Shown here: one piece after another, positions 34,925 to 44,102 of the stretch
Numbering within the stretch: the stretch's first letter is position 1
How the letters are laid out: each line of letters begins with the position of its first letter
Assembly: GCA_038845865.1 (NCBI GenBank)
Contig: JAWBQJ010000002.1
Coordinates: forward strand, 62,001-126,000
Length of the DNA stretch: 64,000 nucleotides
Direction: 5' to 3'
DNA from: Desulfurococcaceae archaeon
GTDB taxonomy: Archaea > Thermoproteota > Thermoprotei_A > Sulfolobales > Desulfurococcaceae
Notes under the pieces: generated by a model
Seen by the model: only the letters and a program-made list of their open reading frames with translations
What the model was told of the DNA's origin: nothing
Databases searched by the model: none
Made by a program: the position numbers and the translations under genes

Positions 34925-35944
34925 TCACCACCTCCTAGCCCTATTTACCAGTATTCCGGCGATGAAGCCTACGGTAAAAGATGCAACTACGGGAACGATG
35001 TAATACAGATACGCCAGCCAGCTACCTTTGTCCCCGGCCACGGGCTTCAACGTGACCGTGGTCGTTAGGTTCAACTCCTTTACCTGCATTACCACGTCTA
35101 GCAGAGAGTCGTATACACCTACACTGCTTGTCGGGCTATATACCTCTACTACTGGCACACCATACTCTTCAGCCAGCTCCACGAGAAGTCGTGACTCTGG
35201 CAACACCTTAGGCTTAGTCACGAACACTGCCACTACACCCCCACTTTTAATTAGCTCTTTAGCCTTTTCGACGTTCTCGGGCGTTACTTGAACACCTTCT
35301 TCGGGTTTCACGATCCAGGCAACTCTAAGCCCGAGCCACTCCGCACAGTACTGTACGTGAGGGCCATCAGCCACCACGCTCCCGTTGAACTGGTTTCTAT
35401 AGACTAGTATTTCCCTTGCCAGCCTCTCTGCGAGGCCGTGAAATCTACCGTAATAGCATTTCTCGTTATTGGGATCGGCTTCGGCCAGAACACGGGCGAG
35501 GGCGCTCATGAATACTAGGTAGTTCACCGGGTCCCTTACGGGTAGGTGGTAGTTCGGTTGTTTCGTGACGGGGTTAACAAGTAACTTGACTTCCGGGGTC
35601 GAGGATAGGTCTACGAGCTTGGCACTAAGTTCACCTTGCTTTACCAGGTTGCGTATTTCAAGCTCAAAATGCGTATGACCCGTTGATACGATGACATCTG
35701 CTCTCCTCAATACCTCAATATCACTGGGCTTCAGCTGGTAGTCGTGAGGATCTATGCTGGGGGGGACCAATGCATACACCACCCCATTACACAGAAGCAG
35801 TTCTACATCTGGCTTCAAGTGGCTGAACGTTACCACGATTACCGGTTGAAGCCCGTTGTCTCGGGCGTGAACGGGCTTGCACGCGGTCTGCGCAACCATT
35901 ATTAATAATAGTAGCATTATAATCAATGACCTCACAGAACGCAC
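34925..35944 (-). CDS. Metal ABC transporter substrate-binding protein (ZnuA type)
   Basis: A 339-residue cluster A-I binding protein: signal peptide at 1-24, 'PPSIDPHDYQLKPSDIEVLRRADVIVSTGHTHFE' with the His that binds metal (positions near 65 and 95), and a C-terminal membrane anchor (about 315-335), usual for archaeal surface binding proteins. GTG start at 35944; the predicted transcript is nearly leaderless. Metal specificity (Zn, Mn or Fe) cannot be fixed; the lack of a His-rich loop gives no help. Confidence 0.85.
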   Translation of the reverse strand: MRSVRSLIIMLLLLIMVAQTACKPVHARDNGLQPVIVVTFSHLKPDVELLLCNGVVYALVPPSIDPHDYQLKPSDIEVLRRADVIVSTGHTHFELEIRNLVKQGELSAKLVDLSSTPEVKLLVNPVTKQPNYHLPVRDPVNYLVFMSALARVLAEADPNNEKCYYGRFHGLAERLAREILVYRNQFNGSVVADGPHVQYCAEWLGLRVAWIVKPEEGVQVTPENVEKAKELIKSGGVVAVFVTKPKVLPESRLLVELAEEYGVPVVEVYSPTSSVGVYDSLLDVVMQVKELNLTTTVTLKPVAGDKGSWLAYLYYIVPVVASFTVGFIAGILVNRARRW

Positions 35945-35945
35945 C

Positions 35946-35990
35946 CCTGTGCACAGTATATATAGGCCTCTTTATATAGTCGTGCACAGG
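35946..35990. promoter_or_regulatory. Divergent promoter with symmetric 9-bp inverted repeat (metal operator candidate)
   Basis: CCTGTGCAC (35946-35954) and GTGCACAGG (35982-35990) are perfect inverted copies, 27 bp apart; each contains the palindrome GTGCAC, and the half-site centres are 33 bp (about three helical turns) apart. Between them lies TTTATATA (35971-35978), which read either way gives a TATA box about 25 bp from each start codon. Each repeat therefore falls between the TATA box and the start site of one of the two divergent transcripts, so binding would block both. The metal transporter and the NikR-like gene make a metal-responsive repressor the obvious candidate. Confidence 0.7.
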
Positions 35991-35998
35991 GCTAGGAC

Positions 35999-36745
35999 TT
36001 GAAGATAGTGCTGGATTCTTTGACGGTTAAGCGAGGCGGTAAAGTAGTACTAAGTAATCTAAGCGCCGTGATGGAGGGGCCTGGACTCTACCAAGTCATG
36101 GGACCAAACGGTTCGGGGAAGACAACGCTATTACTAACAATACTCGGTAGTATCAGGCCTGTTTCAGGTAAAGCCTACATCGAAGCACCAGTACCTAAAA
36201 GCGGTGGCCGTGCCATTGCGTACATGCCCCAGTCATATAGCATTCCACGCGACGCACCTATAACGGTGTACGAGTTTGTAGAGGGCCCATTAAAACTCGA
36301 GAGGCCGTGGCCGCGGGTTTTGAAAGGGGTTTCTGGGAGGTTAGTTGAGGAGGCATTAGAGCTCGTGAGGGTGCAAAGATCTCTTTGGAGGGAGAAGCTG
36401 TCCAATCTTTCTAGCGGAATACTACAGCGCGTTTTCTTGGCGAGAATACTTGTAACTAGTGCTCAGATACTTCTCCTTGATGAGCCCTTTTCGAACATAG
36501 ATCCCGAAGGAAAAGTCGAAATGGCCGAACTCGTAGGTAGGCTATCTCGTGAAAAGCTAGTAATAGTGACAAGCCATGACCCCATACTCCTGTTAGAGTA
36601 CACCAAGAAGATATTGTTATTGGGCCACGGATATTACGCTTATGGAGGTGTAGGCGAGATCTTGAGGTATGAGGTTCTGAGTAAATTCTATAAGAAGTGC
36701 GCCATGGAATTAGAAAAACACGTACACGTCGCGGACTGGCACTAA
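35999..36745 (+). CDS. Metal ABC transporter ATP-binding protein (ZnuC type)
   Basis: A 248-residue ATPase with Walker A GPNGSGKTT (about 37-45), Q-loop 'AYMPQSYSIP', signature 'NLSSGILQRVFLARIL' (SSG in place of SGG) and Walker B 'ILLLDEPFSNIDPEGK'. TTG start at 35999, leaderless or nearly so. It is transcribed away from the binding protein and permease genes, sharing the palindromic promoter, which keeps the three parts under one control. Confidence 0.88.
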   Translation: MKIVLDSLTVKRGGKVVLSNLSAVMEGPGLYQVMGPNGSGKTTLLLTILGSIRPVSGKAYIEAPVPKSGGRAIAYMPQSYSIPRDAPITVYEFVEGPLKLERPWPRVLKGVSGRLVEEALELVRVQRSLWREKLSNLSSGILQRVFLARILVTSAQILLLDEPFSNIDPEGKVEMAELVGRLSREKLVIVTSHDPILLLEYTKKILLLGHGYYAYGGVGEILRYEVLSKFYKKCAMELEKHVHVADWH

Positions 36746-36800
36746 GCTCTCATAGCAGCTTATACAAGCCGGCATTACTGCCTCATTCCCCCAGCTCATC

Positions 36801-36812
36801 GCGGTTAACCGC
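36801..36812. promoter_or_regulatory. 12-bp palindrome upstream of the VWA gene
   Basis: GCGGTTAACCGC is perfect. CCAG and CTGG flank it and could extend a stem, and a second imperfect hairpin (TCTGCCT...AGGCGGA) follows at about 36827-36844. Either an operator for the VWA-FHA-kinase module or the terminator region of the metal ATPase gene. Confidence 0.35.
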
Positions 36813-36915
36813 TATACCTGGAAGCTCTGCCTCTTAAGGCGGAGAATGAATAAGAGTGCGATTAAAACGCGCAGTTATTAATAACCTTTACTATATTATC
36901 AATACTGGTGGTTGA

Positions 36916-38151
36916 GTGTCGATAACCGTTGAGCCTCGGCTCGCCAAGCTATTTATCGTCGAGGAAAACGAAGATGTTGTTCCATTTATTATTCGCATCA
37001 GGGGGATCAAGGCGGCTAGAACAAGGTCCGTATATCTAGTTGCCGTTGATAATAGCTGGTCTATGGATGGCGCAAAGATATTTTACGCCAAGCAGGCAGT
37101 TCTACAAATGCTCAAGCACCTCAACCCCGAAGACTACATAAACGTGTATAAATTCAACCGCAACGTCACTAGAGTAATATTCATGGAGAACATTAATAAC
37201 GCTGAAAGAATAGCCGAGGCCGTTACCGATATAAAGCTTGGCGGAGGCACGGACATATACAGGGTTCTAGAGCATATGTTGAACGACTGCGTGAGAATTC
37301 CCGTAGAACTTAAGAGAAACGAGAAAGTACAGCAACTGGAAAGCTTCAAGATGATCTTGATAACGGACGGCAACCCCACCGTAGGTGTGAAAGATGAGAG
37401 TAGAATCGTAAACATGGCGGAGAGGCTCGGAAAACACATATCGCTATCCCTCGTTATAGGTGTGGGTGATGACTACAACGAGAAGCTCCTCATGGAGGTG
37501 GCCGCTAAGACGAACGGCTTCTTCGAGCATTTAAGCGACCCCACCAACATGCCTCAAATAGTTGAGAGAATGGTATCTAGGTATAAAGAGCTTAGTGCTG
37601 GGAATACGAAGTTATTCGTACGTACAGCGCCCGGAATAGGGATCTACGTGTACAACCGGCCTACTTTCAATATCGCGGGAGGCGTTGAAATTGACGTGGG
37701 CGACGTGTACGGGGGTGATGTCATAGACGTTATCGGAGAATTCATAGTTCCCCCTCAAAAGAGGGGAAAGGTGTACCTTGCTTCCATTTCCGCTAGTTAC
37801 GTAACCAGCGAGGGTAAATCATCAATGACGGAGACGGTGTCCCTATCAATACCCTGTCTACACAGTATATCCCCAGATTTACTCGAAGTAGACGAGACTA
37901 CATACAAAGCAGTCAACGCGATGAGAATGGCTTCCGCGCTCGCTAAAGACCTATACGGTGACCTGTCCGCTGAGAAGCTGGAAAAAGCTGTTGAAGAACT
38001 ATTGAATACCACTATTTCAATCGATCGAAGAGACCTGTATGCCAGGACAATAGACTTAAAGTCTCAACTCGAAAGGGAGGGTTTATCGCCGGAAGTGGTT
38101 AAAAAACTCGTAGCATTAATATCGAAGATCCTCAGCGGAAGATACGGTTAG
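36916..38151 (+). CDS. VWA domain protein
   Basis: A 411-residue protein with an N-terminal von Willebrand A domain. The MIDAS metal site is complete in its first element, Asp45-x-Ser47-x-Ser49 (DNSWS), with Thr in KLGGGTDIYR and Asp in LITDGNPT as the other ligands. From about 240 a beta-rich region and a C-terminal helical segment follow. No signal peptide; cytoplasmic. FHA and kinase genes follow within 10 and 34 bp, so it is part of an operon-like phospho-signalling module. VWA proteins bind partner proteins through the metal; the partner is unknown. Confidence 0.8.
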   Translation: MSITVEPRLAKLFIVEENEDVVPFIIRIRGIKAARTRSVYLVAVDNSWSMDGAKIFYAKQAVLQMLKHLNPEDYINVYKFNRNVTRVIFMENINNAERIAEAVTDIKLGGGTDIYRVLEHMLNDCVRIPVELKRNEKVQQLESFKMILITDGNPTVGVKDESRIVNMAERLGKHISLSLVIGVGDDYNEKLLMEVAAKTNGFFEHLSDPTNMPQIVERMVSRYKELSAGNTKLFVRTAPGIGIYVYNRPTFNIAGGVEIDVGDVYGGDVIDVIGEFIVPPQKRGKVYLASISASYVTSEGKSSMTETVSLSIPCLHSISPDLLEVDETTYKAVNAMRMASALAKDLYGDLSAEKLEKAVEELLNTTISIDRRDLYARTIDLKSQLEREGLSPEVVKKLVALISKILSGRYG

Positions 38152-38160
38152 GGTGGAAAA

Positions 38161-38544
38161 ATGAGCAAGAAAAATGCTGGAAGGGCAAACAAGCAGGCTA
38201 AACGAATCGAGGAGTCTCCCACCACGAATATGCAAATACTGGTCCTCATAGTGAGAAGCATGTCGGGGCCAACACAGCAGGTCGTAAAGTTCAAGCCCGG
38301 AGACTACACTGTAGGTAGAGATCCCACCTGCGACGTCGTCATCCTAGACCCTTATGTTTCTAGAAAGCACATGAGGATATTCAATAGAGAGGGTACGTGG
38401 TTTGTTGAAGACCTGGGTAGCAGAAATGGGACTTTCGTGAACGGCGAGAACATTCAAGGTAGAGGCCCCGTGGAGCTCAGAGCGGGTATGGAAATTGTTT
38501 TAGGGTTTTCTGTACTCGTAGTCAAGGGTTTTGAACAGGGCTAA
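38161..38544 (+). CDS. FHA domain protein
   Basis: A 127-residue protein: about 25 disordered lysine-rich residues at the N-terminus, then an FHA domain with the hallmark 'YTVGRDPTCDVVI', SRKHMRI and 'SRNGTFVNG' elements that bind phosphothreonine. Threonines in 'ESPTTNM' near the N-terminus could be the phosphorylation site for the neighbouring kinase. Nine bp after the VWA gene and 34 bp before the kinase gene. Confidence 0.88.
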   Translation: MSKKNAGRANKQAKRIEESPTTNMQILVLIVRSMSGPTQQVVKFKPGDYTVGRDPTCDVVILDPYVSRKHMRIFNREGTWFVEDLGSRNGTFVNGENIQGRGPVELRAGMEIVLGFSVLVVKGFEQG

Positions 38545-38577
38545 TTTAGACGTATTAGCCTTGCTTAAAAGCATACA

Positions 38578-40188
38578 ATGCGGAATAGTAGAATACAGGT
38601 ACAGCGCTACACTACTTATAACTCATTGGTGCTATCTATGTTTTTATACGTGTGCAGAGGTATAGACAAGGCTAGCGTGTACATCTCGGATCCCCTTGTT
38701 CTTTCGTCACTACTACTAGTTAAAAACAGGAAATTTCTTCTAAGCATTTCTGGCAGGTATAAAGAGATAGTGGGACACATTATGAACGCGATCAAAGCTA
38801 CTTCGAAAGACTGCCTAATACACCTTAGGTTCAGCGTCGCCGATAACATTTACCGGGTCTTTGCCTTGGGAAACGTAGCGGTTGCGGCCATACGAGAGAG
38901 CGGGGTGGGAGAGGTGGTTAAATATGGCGCTGAAGCACTCGAAGAGCTTTCATCCTCATTGAGTACAGACATGGCGGTATGGGTTTTTCTCGAAGAAATA
39001 CCCATAGCGGGGCTTGATCCTGGCCTCGTGAGCGTCGTCAGCGCCTGCGCCGAAGAGGTGGATAAACCTCACATAGCTCTGTGGAAGAGGAAAGGATTGT
39101 ACTGGTTCACTATTGAGGAATTAATAAGCGATAAAGGCAACTACACCTACGTTTTCAGGGCCCGAGATGCCCGGGGTAACGTGTACGCGCTGAAAGTGCT
39201 CAAAGAAGATACCATCACTACTAAAAGCTACGTGGACGCGTTCAAGGGGTGTCTACACGGGCTGATGATCAGCACCTTGAGTGAAAGGGAGTTCTACGAG
39301 TTCGTGGAGCTTAAGGGATACGATCGAGATGCCCTAAGAGATCTCTACGTTTACAGGAATTACGTTGTACCGGTCAGGGCCACACTTATTCCGAGAAACG
39401 CTCTAGATACCGACACCTACTTAGCGTACCCACCGGTAATCGTTGAGGATCTGGCATCTCTGGGAGACTTAGAGACCTTCATCCAAAGAAACGGCGCCAG
39501 AGGCCTAGAAGAAGCACTATACATAGCCACGAGGATCTCGGGGGCTCTGGCCTTAGCCCACCTCGTGAACATAGCGCACCTCGACGTAAAACCAAGAAAC
39601 ATCCTACTGTACCGGGATGAACATGCGGCGTACAAGTATGTGCCAAAGCTCGGCGACTTTAGTGGTGCTTTGGGAGACCCTGCTCGCGGATATAAGCTGA
39701 CGAAATTGACGCCCGCCTACGCGGACCCAGTGGCACTCGCAAAGGGAGTTGCGGACTTTAAGTACGACGTATATAGCGTAGCCATGGTGGTTGCATTCAT
39801 GCTAGCTAGTAGTATACCCAAGCACAGACTCATTCTAAATCTCATACTACTTCGTGTAGTTCACGAGTATCCGATACCCATGGAGGACATAAAAGACGAT
39901 GAAAAGTCATTAAAGGAGTTCGAGGTAAAGGCGCTAGACGCCGCTACGCAGTTAAAAAACAGAGCATTATCCCTTCAGGATTTCATATACGTCGTTGAGC
40001 GGGATCTAGAACGCTTGGATGACGACTACATGCCATGGTTAAATGACATACCCAGACCTATAGCCAAAGTACTCAGAAAGGCGCTGGTACTGAAAAGCGA
40101 AGAAAGGTATGGAAGCTGCGTAGAGATGTGGTTAGACCTCAGAAAAGCACTAATTGAGGAGAAACTGGAAAGCTTACTACCGAGATAA
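38578..40188 (+). CDS. Serine/threonine protein kinase
   Basis: A 536-residue protein. The N-terminal 170 residues are an unrecognised domain; the Hanks-type kinase domain runs from about 180 to 530. Lys206 (YALKVLK) is the ATP lysine, the catalytic loop is His334-Leu-Asp336-x-Lys338-Pro-x-Asn (HLDVKPRN), and Asp360 in GDFS replaces DFG. All essential residues are present, so an active kinase is likely. Catalytic-loop spacing is normal, with a long insertion before it. It is the third gene of the VWA-FHA-kinase set. No phosphatase gene is visible here. Confidence 0.82.
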   Translation: MRNSRIQVQRYTTYNSLVLSMFLYVCRGIDKASVYISDPLVLSSLLLVKNRKFLLSISGRYKEIVGHIMNAIKATSKDCLIHLRFSVADNIYRVFALGNVAVAAIRESGVGEVVKYGAEALEELSSSLSTDMAVWVFLEEIPIAGLDPGLVSVVSACAEEVDKPHIALWKRKGLYWFTIEELISDKGNYTYVFRARDARGNVYALKVLKEDTITTKSYVDAFKGCLHGLMISTLSEREFYEFVELKGYDRDALRDLYVYRNYVVPVRATLIPRNALDTDTYLAYPPVIVEDLASLGDLETFIQRNGARGLEEALYIATRISGALALAHLVNIAHLDVKPRNILLYRDEHAAYKYVPKLGDFSGALGDPARGYKLTKLTPAYADPVALAKGVADFKYDVYSVAMVVAFMLASSIPKHRLILNLILLRVVHEYPIPMEDIKDDEKSLKEFEVKALDAATQLKNRALSLQDFIYVVERDLERLDDDYMPWLNDIPRPIAKVLRKALVLKSEERYGSCVEMWLDLRKALIEEKLESLLPR

Positions 40189-40346
40189 CTTGACCCGGGA
40201 TCTCGCTACAAATCGTACCTGTCCAATCCCGGCTACAGAGACGTAGGGAACGACCAATCTAAGTCCTTCAAGTATTAAAGCTAGCTAATCAATAGACTGC
40301 GCGTGGAGAGCATAATGGGACATCAGTTAGAACTCGCAGCTATAGT

Positions 40347-41186
40347 GTGAGGCCCGTGGCTAGGCTACTTGAAGGTGAACCCTACCTATACCGCGGTGTA
40401 TTGTACTTGGCTAAGGGGTATCAGCACCCAGTAGGGCTCGTGATAGCTTACCCTAAGTACACCGCCATTAAGCGGAGCAAGCTAGGTGACCATGAGAAGC
40501 TAGTATACTCAAGCACCGTTTACTGGGACTGTATTAAGCAAGGTGTAACAACCGTGCCTCTAGATGCTGCATACACATGCGTCAACTACGCGGTTTCACC
40601 TAGGGTACTCTACATTAAGAGCCTACTAGGGCCCCTCCTCGAAGCAGAGTTGCACTTAACGGGCTCAGCGATGATCTCGGAAAGCTTTAACGACGTTGAC
40701 TTCGTAGTATATGGTGCGAGCGATGTCGTCGTAGAAAAGCTTAGAGCTATATTTGACCGGGGCATCCTAGATAGGCCCGTATCGCTGTTAATTGAAGAGT
40801 ACTCTAAAAAGCACCGTGGCAGGCTGAGATTGGAAGAGTACTTATACCTGAAGAAAAACACCATTTTACATTGTTCTTTCAAAGGGATACACATCAACTT
40901 CAAGCTAGTAGAACTGAGTAGGGGGTATGAAGGCTGTATAGAGCCCGTGGAGGACTACTCCTACTACTCCGGTCCCGTGGAAGTCGTTAATGCCCTGAAC
41001 CCCCATAGAATACCCGCTAGGTATAAGGCATTTGCAGGGAGCCAGGAAGTCGTCATAGAGTCCCTGAGGGAACTATACGCTGAACTCCCAGCTGGAAGGT
41101 ACTACGCCATAGACTCGAGGATTGAGAAAAGAAAAAGCGGCTTGTACCTGGTACCTGATCATGGGGTTCTCAGGCCGTTTGTTTAG
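40347..41186 (+). CDS. Nucleotidyltransferase-like protein
   Basis: A 279-residue protein with a beta-polymerase type nucleotidyltransferase core: Gly106-Ser107 followed by Asp116-x-Asp118 (TGSAMISESFNDVDFVV), the metal-binding aspartates of the family. N-terminal and C-terminal parts are not familiar. It stands alone after the kinase gene (gap about 160 bp) and converges with the PAPS-reductase-like gene by 17 bp overlap. What it transfers is unknown. Confidence 0.6.
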   Translation: MRPVARLLEGEPYLYRGVLYLAKGYQHPVGLVIAYPKYTAIKRSKLGDHEKLVYSSTVYWDCIKQGVTTVPLDAAYTCVNYAVSPRVLYIKSLLGPLLEAELHLTGSAMISESFNDVDFVVYGASDVVVEKLRAIFDRGILDRPVSLLIEEYSKKHRGRLRLEEYLYLKKNTILHCSFKGIHINFKLVELSRGYEGCIEPVEDYSYYSGPVEVVNALNPHRIPARYKAFAGSQEVVIESLRELYAELPAGRYYAIDSRIEKRKSGLYLVPDHGVLRPFV

Positions 41187-42483
41187 TCGCAAACAGTCTT
41201 CTACCCGACCACCTCATCGACAGATACTCCTCCACGTTAAAACCACAAGCCTTAATTATTTCTTCATGTAAGTTTCTGTAAAGGCTGTATGAGAGCGCGA
41301 GCTCGTACTTATGCATGGCCGGACACACAATGCAACCTATTCTGCTGAGCCCTTTATCGTATAGTGGGTTAAGCTCTACTTCACGGGAATGTAAGTAGAG
41401 TTGTACCAACAACCTGGGCCATGACTTAATGGGTAAGGCCCTGTAAACACGAGGTAGTGCTGGGTTCTCGGCTATTCTGCGTGTTCTAGCTCTTAACGCG
41501 CTCTCGTAATCCCTAGCCCCGTCTAGATATAGCCTCACGCCCCGGTTTTCATACAGCTTCTTTAAAGGATACAGCTTTAAGAGCAGTGTACACCACCTAT
41601 TTTCAACGCTCATCAGCCCGCGTTTCCTTATCTCCTCCAAGAACGCTGTTTTGGGCTCTAGGACGAGTAGTTCAACGCCGAGCTTCGACGAGATTTTCTT
41701 AACGTATTCTTGGGTCTCAGGGTATTCTAGGCCCGTATCACTGTAAGCTGCTACTACTTTCTCGGCCCCTAGCTCCTCTACGGCTAGTAGAAGAACGGCG
41801 GTTGAATCCGCTCCGCCACTAAAAGACACGTGTATTTTACCCGGTGCAACGTACTTCTCATAGATCCTTCTTATAAAGCCCTTAGCCTCTTCAGCCGCTT
41901 CTTCTATTGTAGCCTTATTTAACTCCACGAGGTCACCCGGTGAAGGCTCTGCGAGGAGCTTAAAGCCGCGGACTACCAGGTCCTTCACTTTTACAACGCA
42001 CCTGTCTGCGTCGAGCACCTTGCCGACCCCTGCGTACTTCTCCGTGGAAATCAACACGTATTCTCGCCCTCTACACCCTCTTCCGAGCTCAACGCGCTTG
42101 TTCTTCAGCCAGTGCTCATCCCGCTTACCAGCAATATCGGTAGCCTCGGCTCCGAGCCCTATGAGGATGCTGGCTAGAGCCCCCGAGGGTATTATGTGCC
42201 ATTTGTTATCGGTCCCGTAGTATAGGATTCCGAGCCTGCTCGCCTCGCCGAAGACTTCTACAGCGTATTCTACTTTACTTTCCCACGCGGGGACCCTATG
42301 GAAGACTATGTGCCTCTTATCAAGTTCCACTTTTACGCCTGACAAACCATGAATAGTACTGCTAAGTACCTCCTTTTCATACCTGCCAGCAAGCCAAACA
42401 TCGCTTCTAACCTTCCACCCCTTACCACTGCTTCTCAGTATCACTGGGACATTCTGCTTAGTGAGCCAGATCAGTGAGTGCAT
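41170..42483 (-). CDS. PAPS reductase family (ATP-PPase) protein
   Basis: A 437-residue protein with the PP-loop SGGADST (after 'HVSF') and the family's 'AYSDTGLEYPETQEYVK'. A short PUA-like segment ('VLDADRCVVKVKDLVVRGF') lies before it, an arrangement found in archaea. Cysteines 'NRWCTLLLK' and 'IGCIVCPAMH' may bind a cluster or serve catalysis. The N-terminal 100 residues are unfamiliar. Archaeal members of this group are not proven sulfate assimilation enzymes; tRNA or cofactor thiolation is equally possible. It stands apart from sulfur genes. Confidence 0.72.
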   Translation of the reverse strand: MHSLIWLTKQNVPVILRSSGKGWKVRSDVWLAGRYEKEVLSSTIHGLSGVKVELDKRHIVFHRVPAWESKVEYAVEVFGEASRLGILYYGTDNKWHIIPSGALASILIGLGAEATDIAGKRDEHWLKNKRVELGRGCRGREYVLISTEKYAGVGKVLDADRCVVKVKDLVVRGFKLLAEPSPGDLVELNKATIEEAAEEAKGFIRRIYEKYVAPGKIHVSFSGGADSTAVLLLAVEELGAEKVVAAYSDTGLEYPETQEYVKKISSKLGVELLVLEPKTAFLEEIRKRGLMSVENRWCTLLLKLYPLKKLYENRGVRLYLDGARDYESALRARTRRIAENPALPRVYRALPIKSWPRLLVQLYLHSREVELNPLYDKGLSRIGCIVCPAMHKYELALSYSLYRNLHEEIIKACGFNVEEYLSMRWSGRRLFATKQTA

Positions 42484-43076
42484 TAGACCACTCTAAACCC
42501 TACAATGCAAGTACCGTGTTAATAGCTGTCACCATTCAACTACGCTGTACGGGCATTATGGTGCCGAGTGCACTATTTTTAGCACAAGAATTCGTAGCCT
42601 AAGGGAACCGGTATTGCCCCCTCTGTTTGGGTATTACATTGACGGGTGCTTGATAAACGTTTTACAATATACCGAGGCATGTAGAGAAGTTTAACCAAGC
42701 TGAGATACGTTGAGGCCTCTACATATAGTCTCTCAACCACTCGTCACTAGGCCTGGCAAATGCTTTTATGATAAAGACGCGTTGGAGCAGTTATAACGAC
42801 ATCTACCGGTGGTATGTACACCGTGCTCATGACATCGACCCCTCTCCGTGCATTAATAGCTACTATCACTTACAGGGTCTTGCCAGAAGTGAATGATGAA
42901 GAGAAAAGAGGTAACAGCGGACAATTTGCGTGTAGGTGTAAAGTACGAGTAGAGCACCTCACTTAGGGCATGTTCTCGGTGGTATTATACGTCATTACGC
43001 GTAATAACAAAACTCTTTTAGGAGCATTATTCGACTAATATGGCAGTTACGAGGTGTTTATGGTATTCCAGCCAGT
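42484..43076. other. Non-coding stretch before the hydrogenase operon
   Basis: About 590 bp without a convincing gene on either strand. The right end holds the hydrogenase promoter region: a perfect palindrome ATTACGCGTAAT at 42994-43005 and AT-rich sequence around 43010-43040. The rest shows nothing I can name. Confidence 0.4.
42994..43005. promoter_or_regulatory. 12-bp palindrome upstream of the hydrogenase operon
   Basis: ATTACGCGTAAT is perfect and about 70 bp before the ATG at 43077, just upstream of the AT-rich core promoter region (CTTTTAGG, TAATATGG). It may be a redox- or sulfur-responsive operator; it does not match the SurR sites of Thermococcales as I recall them. Confidence 0.35.
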
Positions 43077-44102
43077 ATGCTATATGTGGGTTCAAAGGAA
43101 GACATTAGCAGGCTCTTCCATTACATCAAAGAGCTGACACCTCCAAGTAGTATTATTGGTTATAAAGTCCAAGAAGGGAGTGTTGTTTTCGGCGCCCTCG
43201 AAAGGCCGGAGGAGCTGGTATTGGGGCTTCCTCCGAGGATACCCCAGTTTTCACCGAAGTACATACTACTACCGCCAGAACACGTGCTCGTCCACGTGAA
43301 CAGGGACTACGCGGTAACCACGAAGCACCAGGTAGCAGGCTCAATAGTGCTTTTCGGTATAAAGCCCTGCGACCTCTTAGCCATGAGAATACTCGACTGC
43401 ATTTTAATGGCGAGGCACCCGGTATATACTTCTACGAGAGGTTCTCTCAAATTAATTGTGGCGGAAGAGTGCTTAAGGCCCTTGGAAACATGTTTTTGCG
43501 GTGACGTTAAAGCAGGGCCTTTAATTGAAGATCACTGCGATATTGCCTACGCGATCGTAGGTGACACCGTGTTCTTCAAGGCACTTAGCGGGGCGGGGTT
43601 GGGGATTCTCAGGGACCTCAGGCTCTCAACTCCTGGTGAGAAAGAACTAGAAAAGTACATGGAAGCATCTAGAATAGCTACTGAAAGGGCTTCGGGTAAA
43701 ATACCGGTGCCTCTCGCCTTGCGGAAAGAGCTGGTAGACAAGACGGCAAGAGTGGATCTGTGGAGAGACGTCTCTAGGAAGTGCCTAGCCTGCGGATCGT
43801 GTAATTACGTCTGTCCAACTTGCTTCTGTATAGAGCTGGAAGACATGCTACAAGGTGATGGCGAGGCCGCGCGGGTTGCTAAGTGGATTGGGTGCAGGAC
43901 CTATACATACGGGTTAGTAGCAGGCGGCCACTTTAGGCGCGAGCTCTATACCCGTTACAGGCACTTTGTGCTTCACAAATTCGTTTTTTACGAAAAGCAG
44001 GTCGGAAGAACGGGTTGCGTGGGGTGTGGTAGGTGTACCACGTGGTGCCCAGCCGGAATAGACCTAAAGGAGTCCCTCCGAGAGGTGTCTAGATGGAAGT
44101 GA
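43077..44102 (+). CDS. hydB: Group 3b [NiFe] hydrogenase, Fe-S (beta) subunit
   Basis: A 341-residue protein of the sulfhydrogenase beta family: an N-terminal sulfite-reductase-A-like region, then two ferredoxin-type Fe-S sites, 'CLACGSCNYVCPTCFC' and 'GCVGCGRCTTWCPAGID', plus cysteines in 'EECLRPLETCFCG'. It shuttles electrons between the flavin subunit and the hydrogenase core. First gene of a four-gene operon (order beta, gamma, delta, alpha as in Pyrococcus); overlaps the gamma gene by 10 bp. Confidence 0.9.
   Translation: MLYVGSKEDISRLFHYIKELTPPSSIIGYKVQEGSVVFGALERPEELVLGLPPRIPQFSPKYILLPPEHVLVHVNRDYAVTTKHQVAGSIVLFGIKPCDLLAMRILDCILMARHPVYTSTRGSLKLIVAEECLRPLETCFCGDVKAGPLIEDHCDIAYAIVGDTVFFKALSGAGLGILRDLRLSTPGEKELEKYMEASRIATERASGKIPVPLALRKELVDKTARVDLWRDVSRKCLACGSCNYVCPTCFCIELEDMLQGDGEAARVAKWIGCRTYTYGLVAGGHFRRELYTRYRHFVLHKFVFYEKQVGRTGCVGCGRCTTWCPAGIDLKESLREVSRWK

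Noticed and set aside
36801..36844. Hairpins after the metal ATPase gene as a rho-independent type terminator
   Set aside because: No T run follows either stem, so the termination role is not supported; kept only as a palindrome.
42884..42940. C-box-like ATGATGA in the gap before the hydrogenase operon
   Set aside because: No D' box at 10-14 nt and no CTGA within 60 nt.
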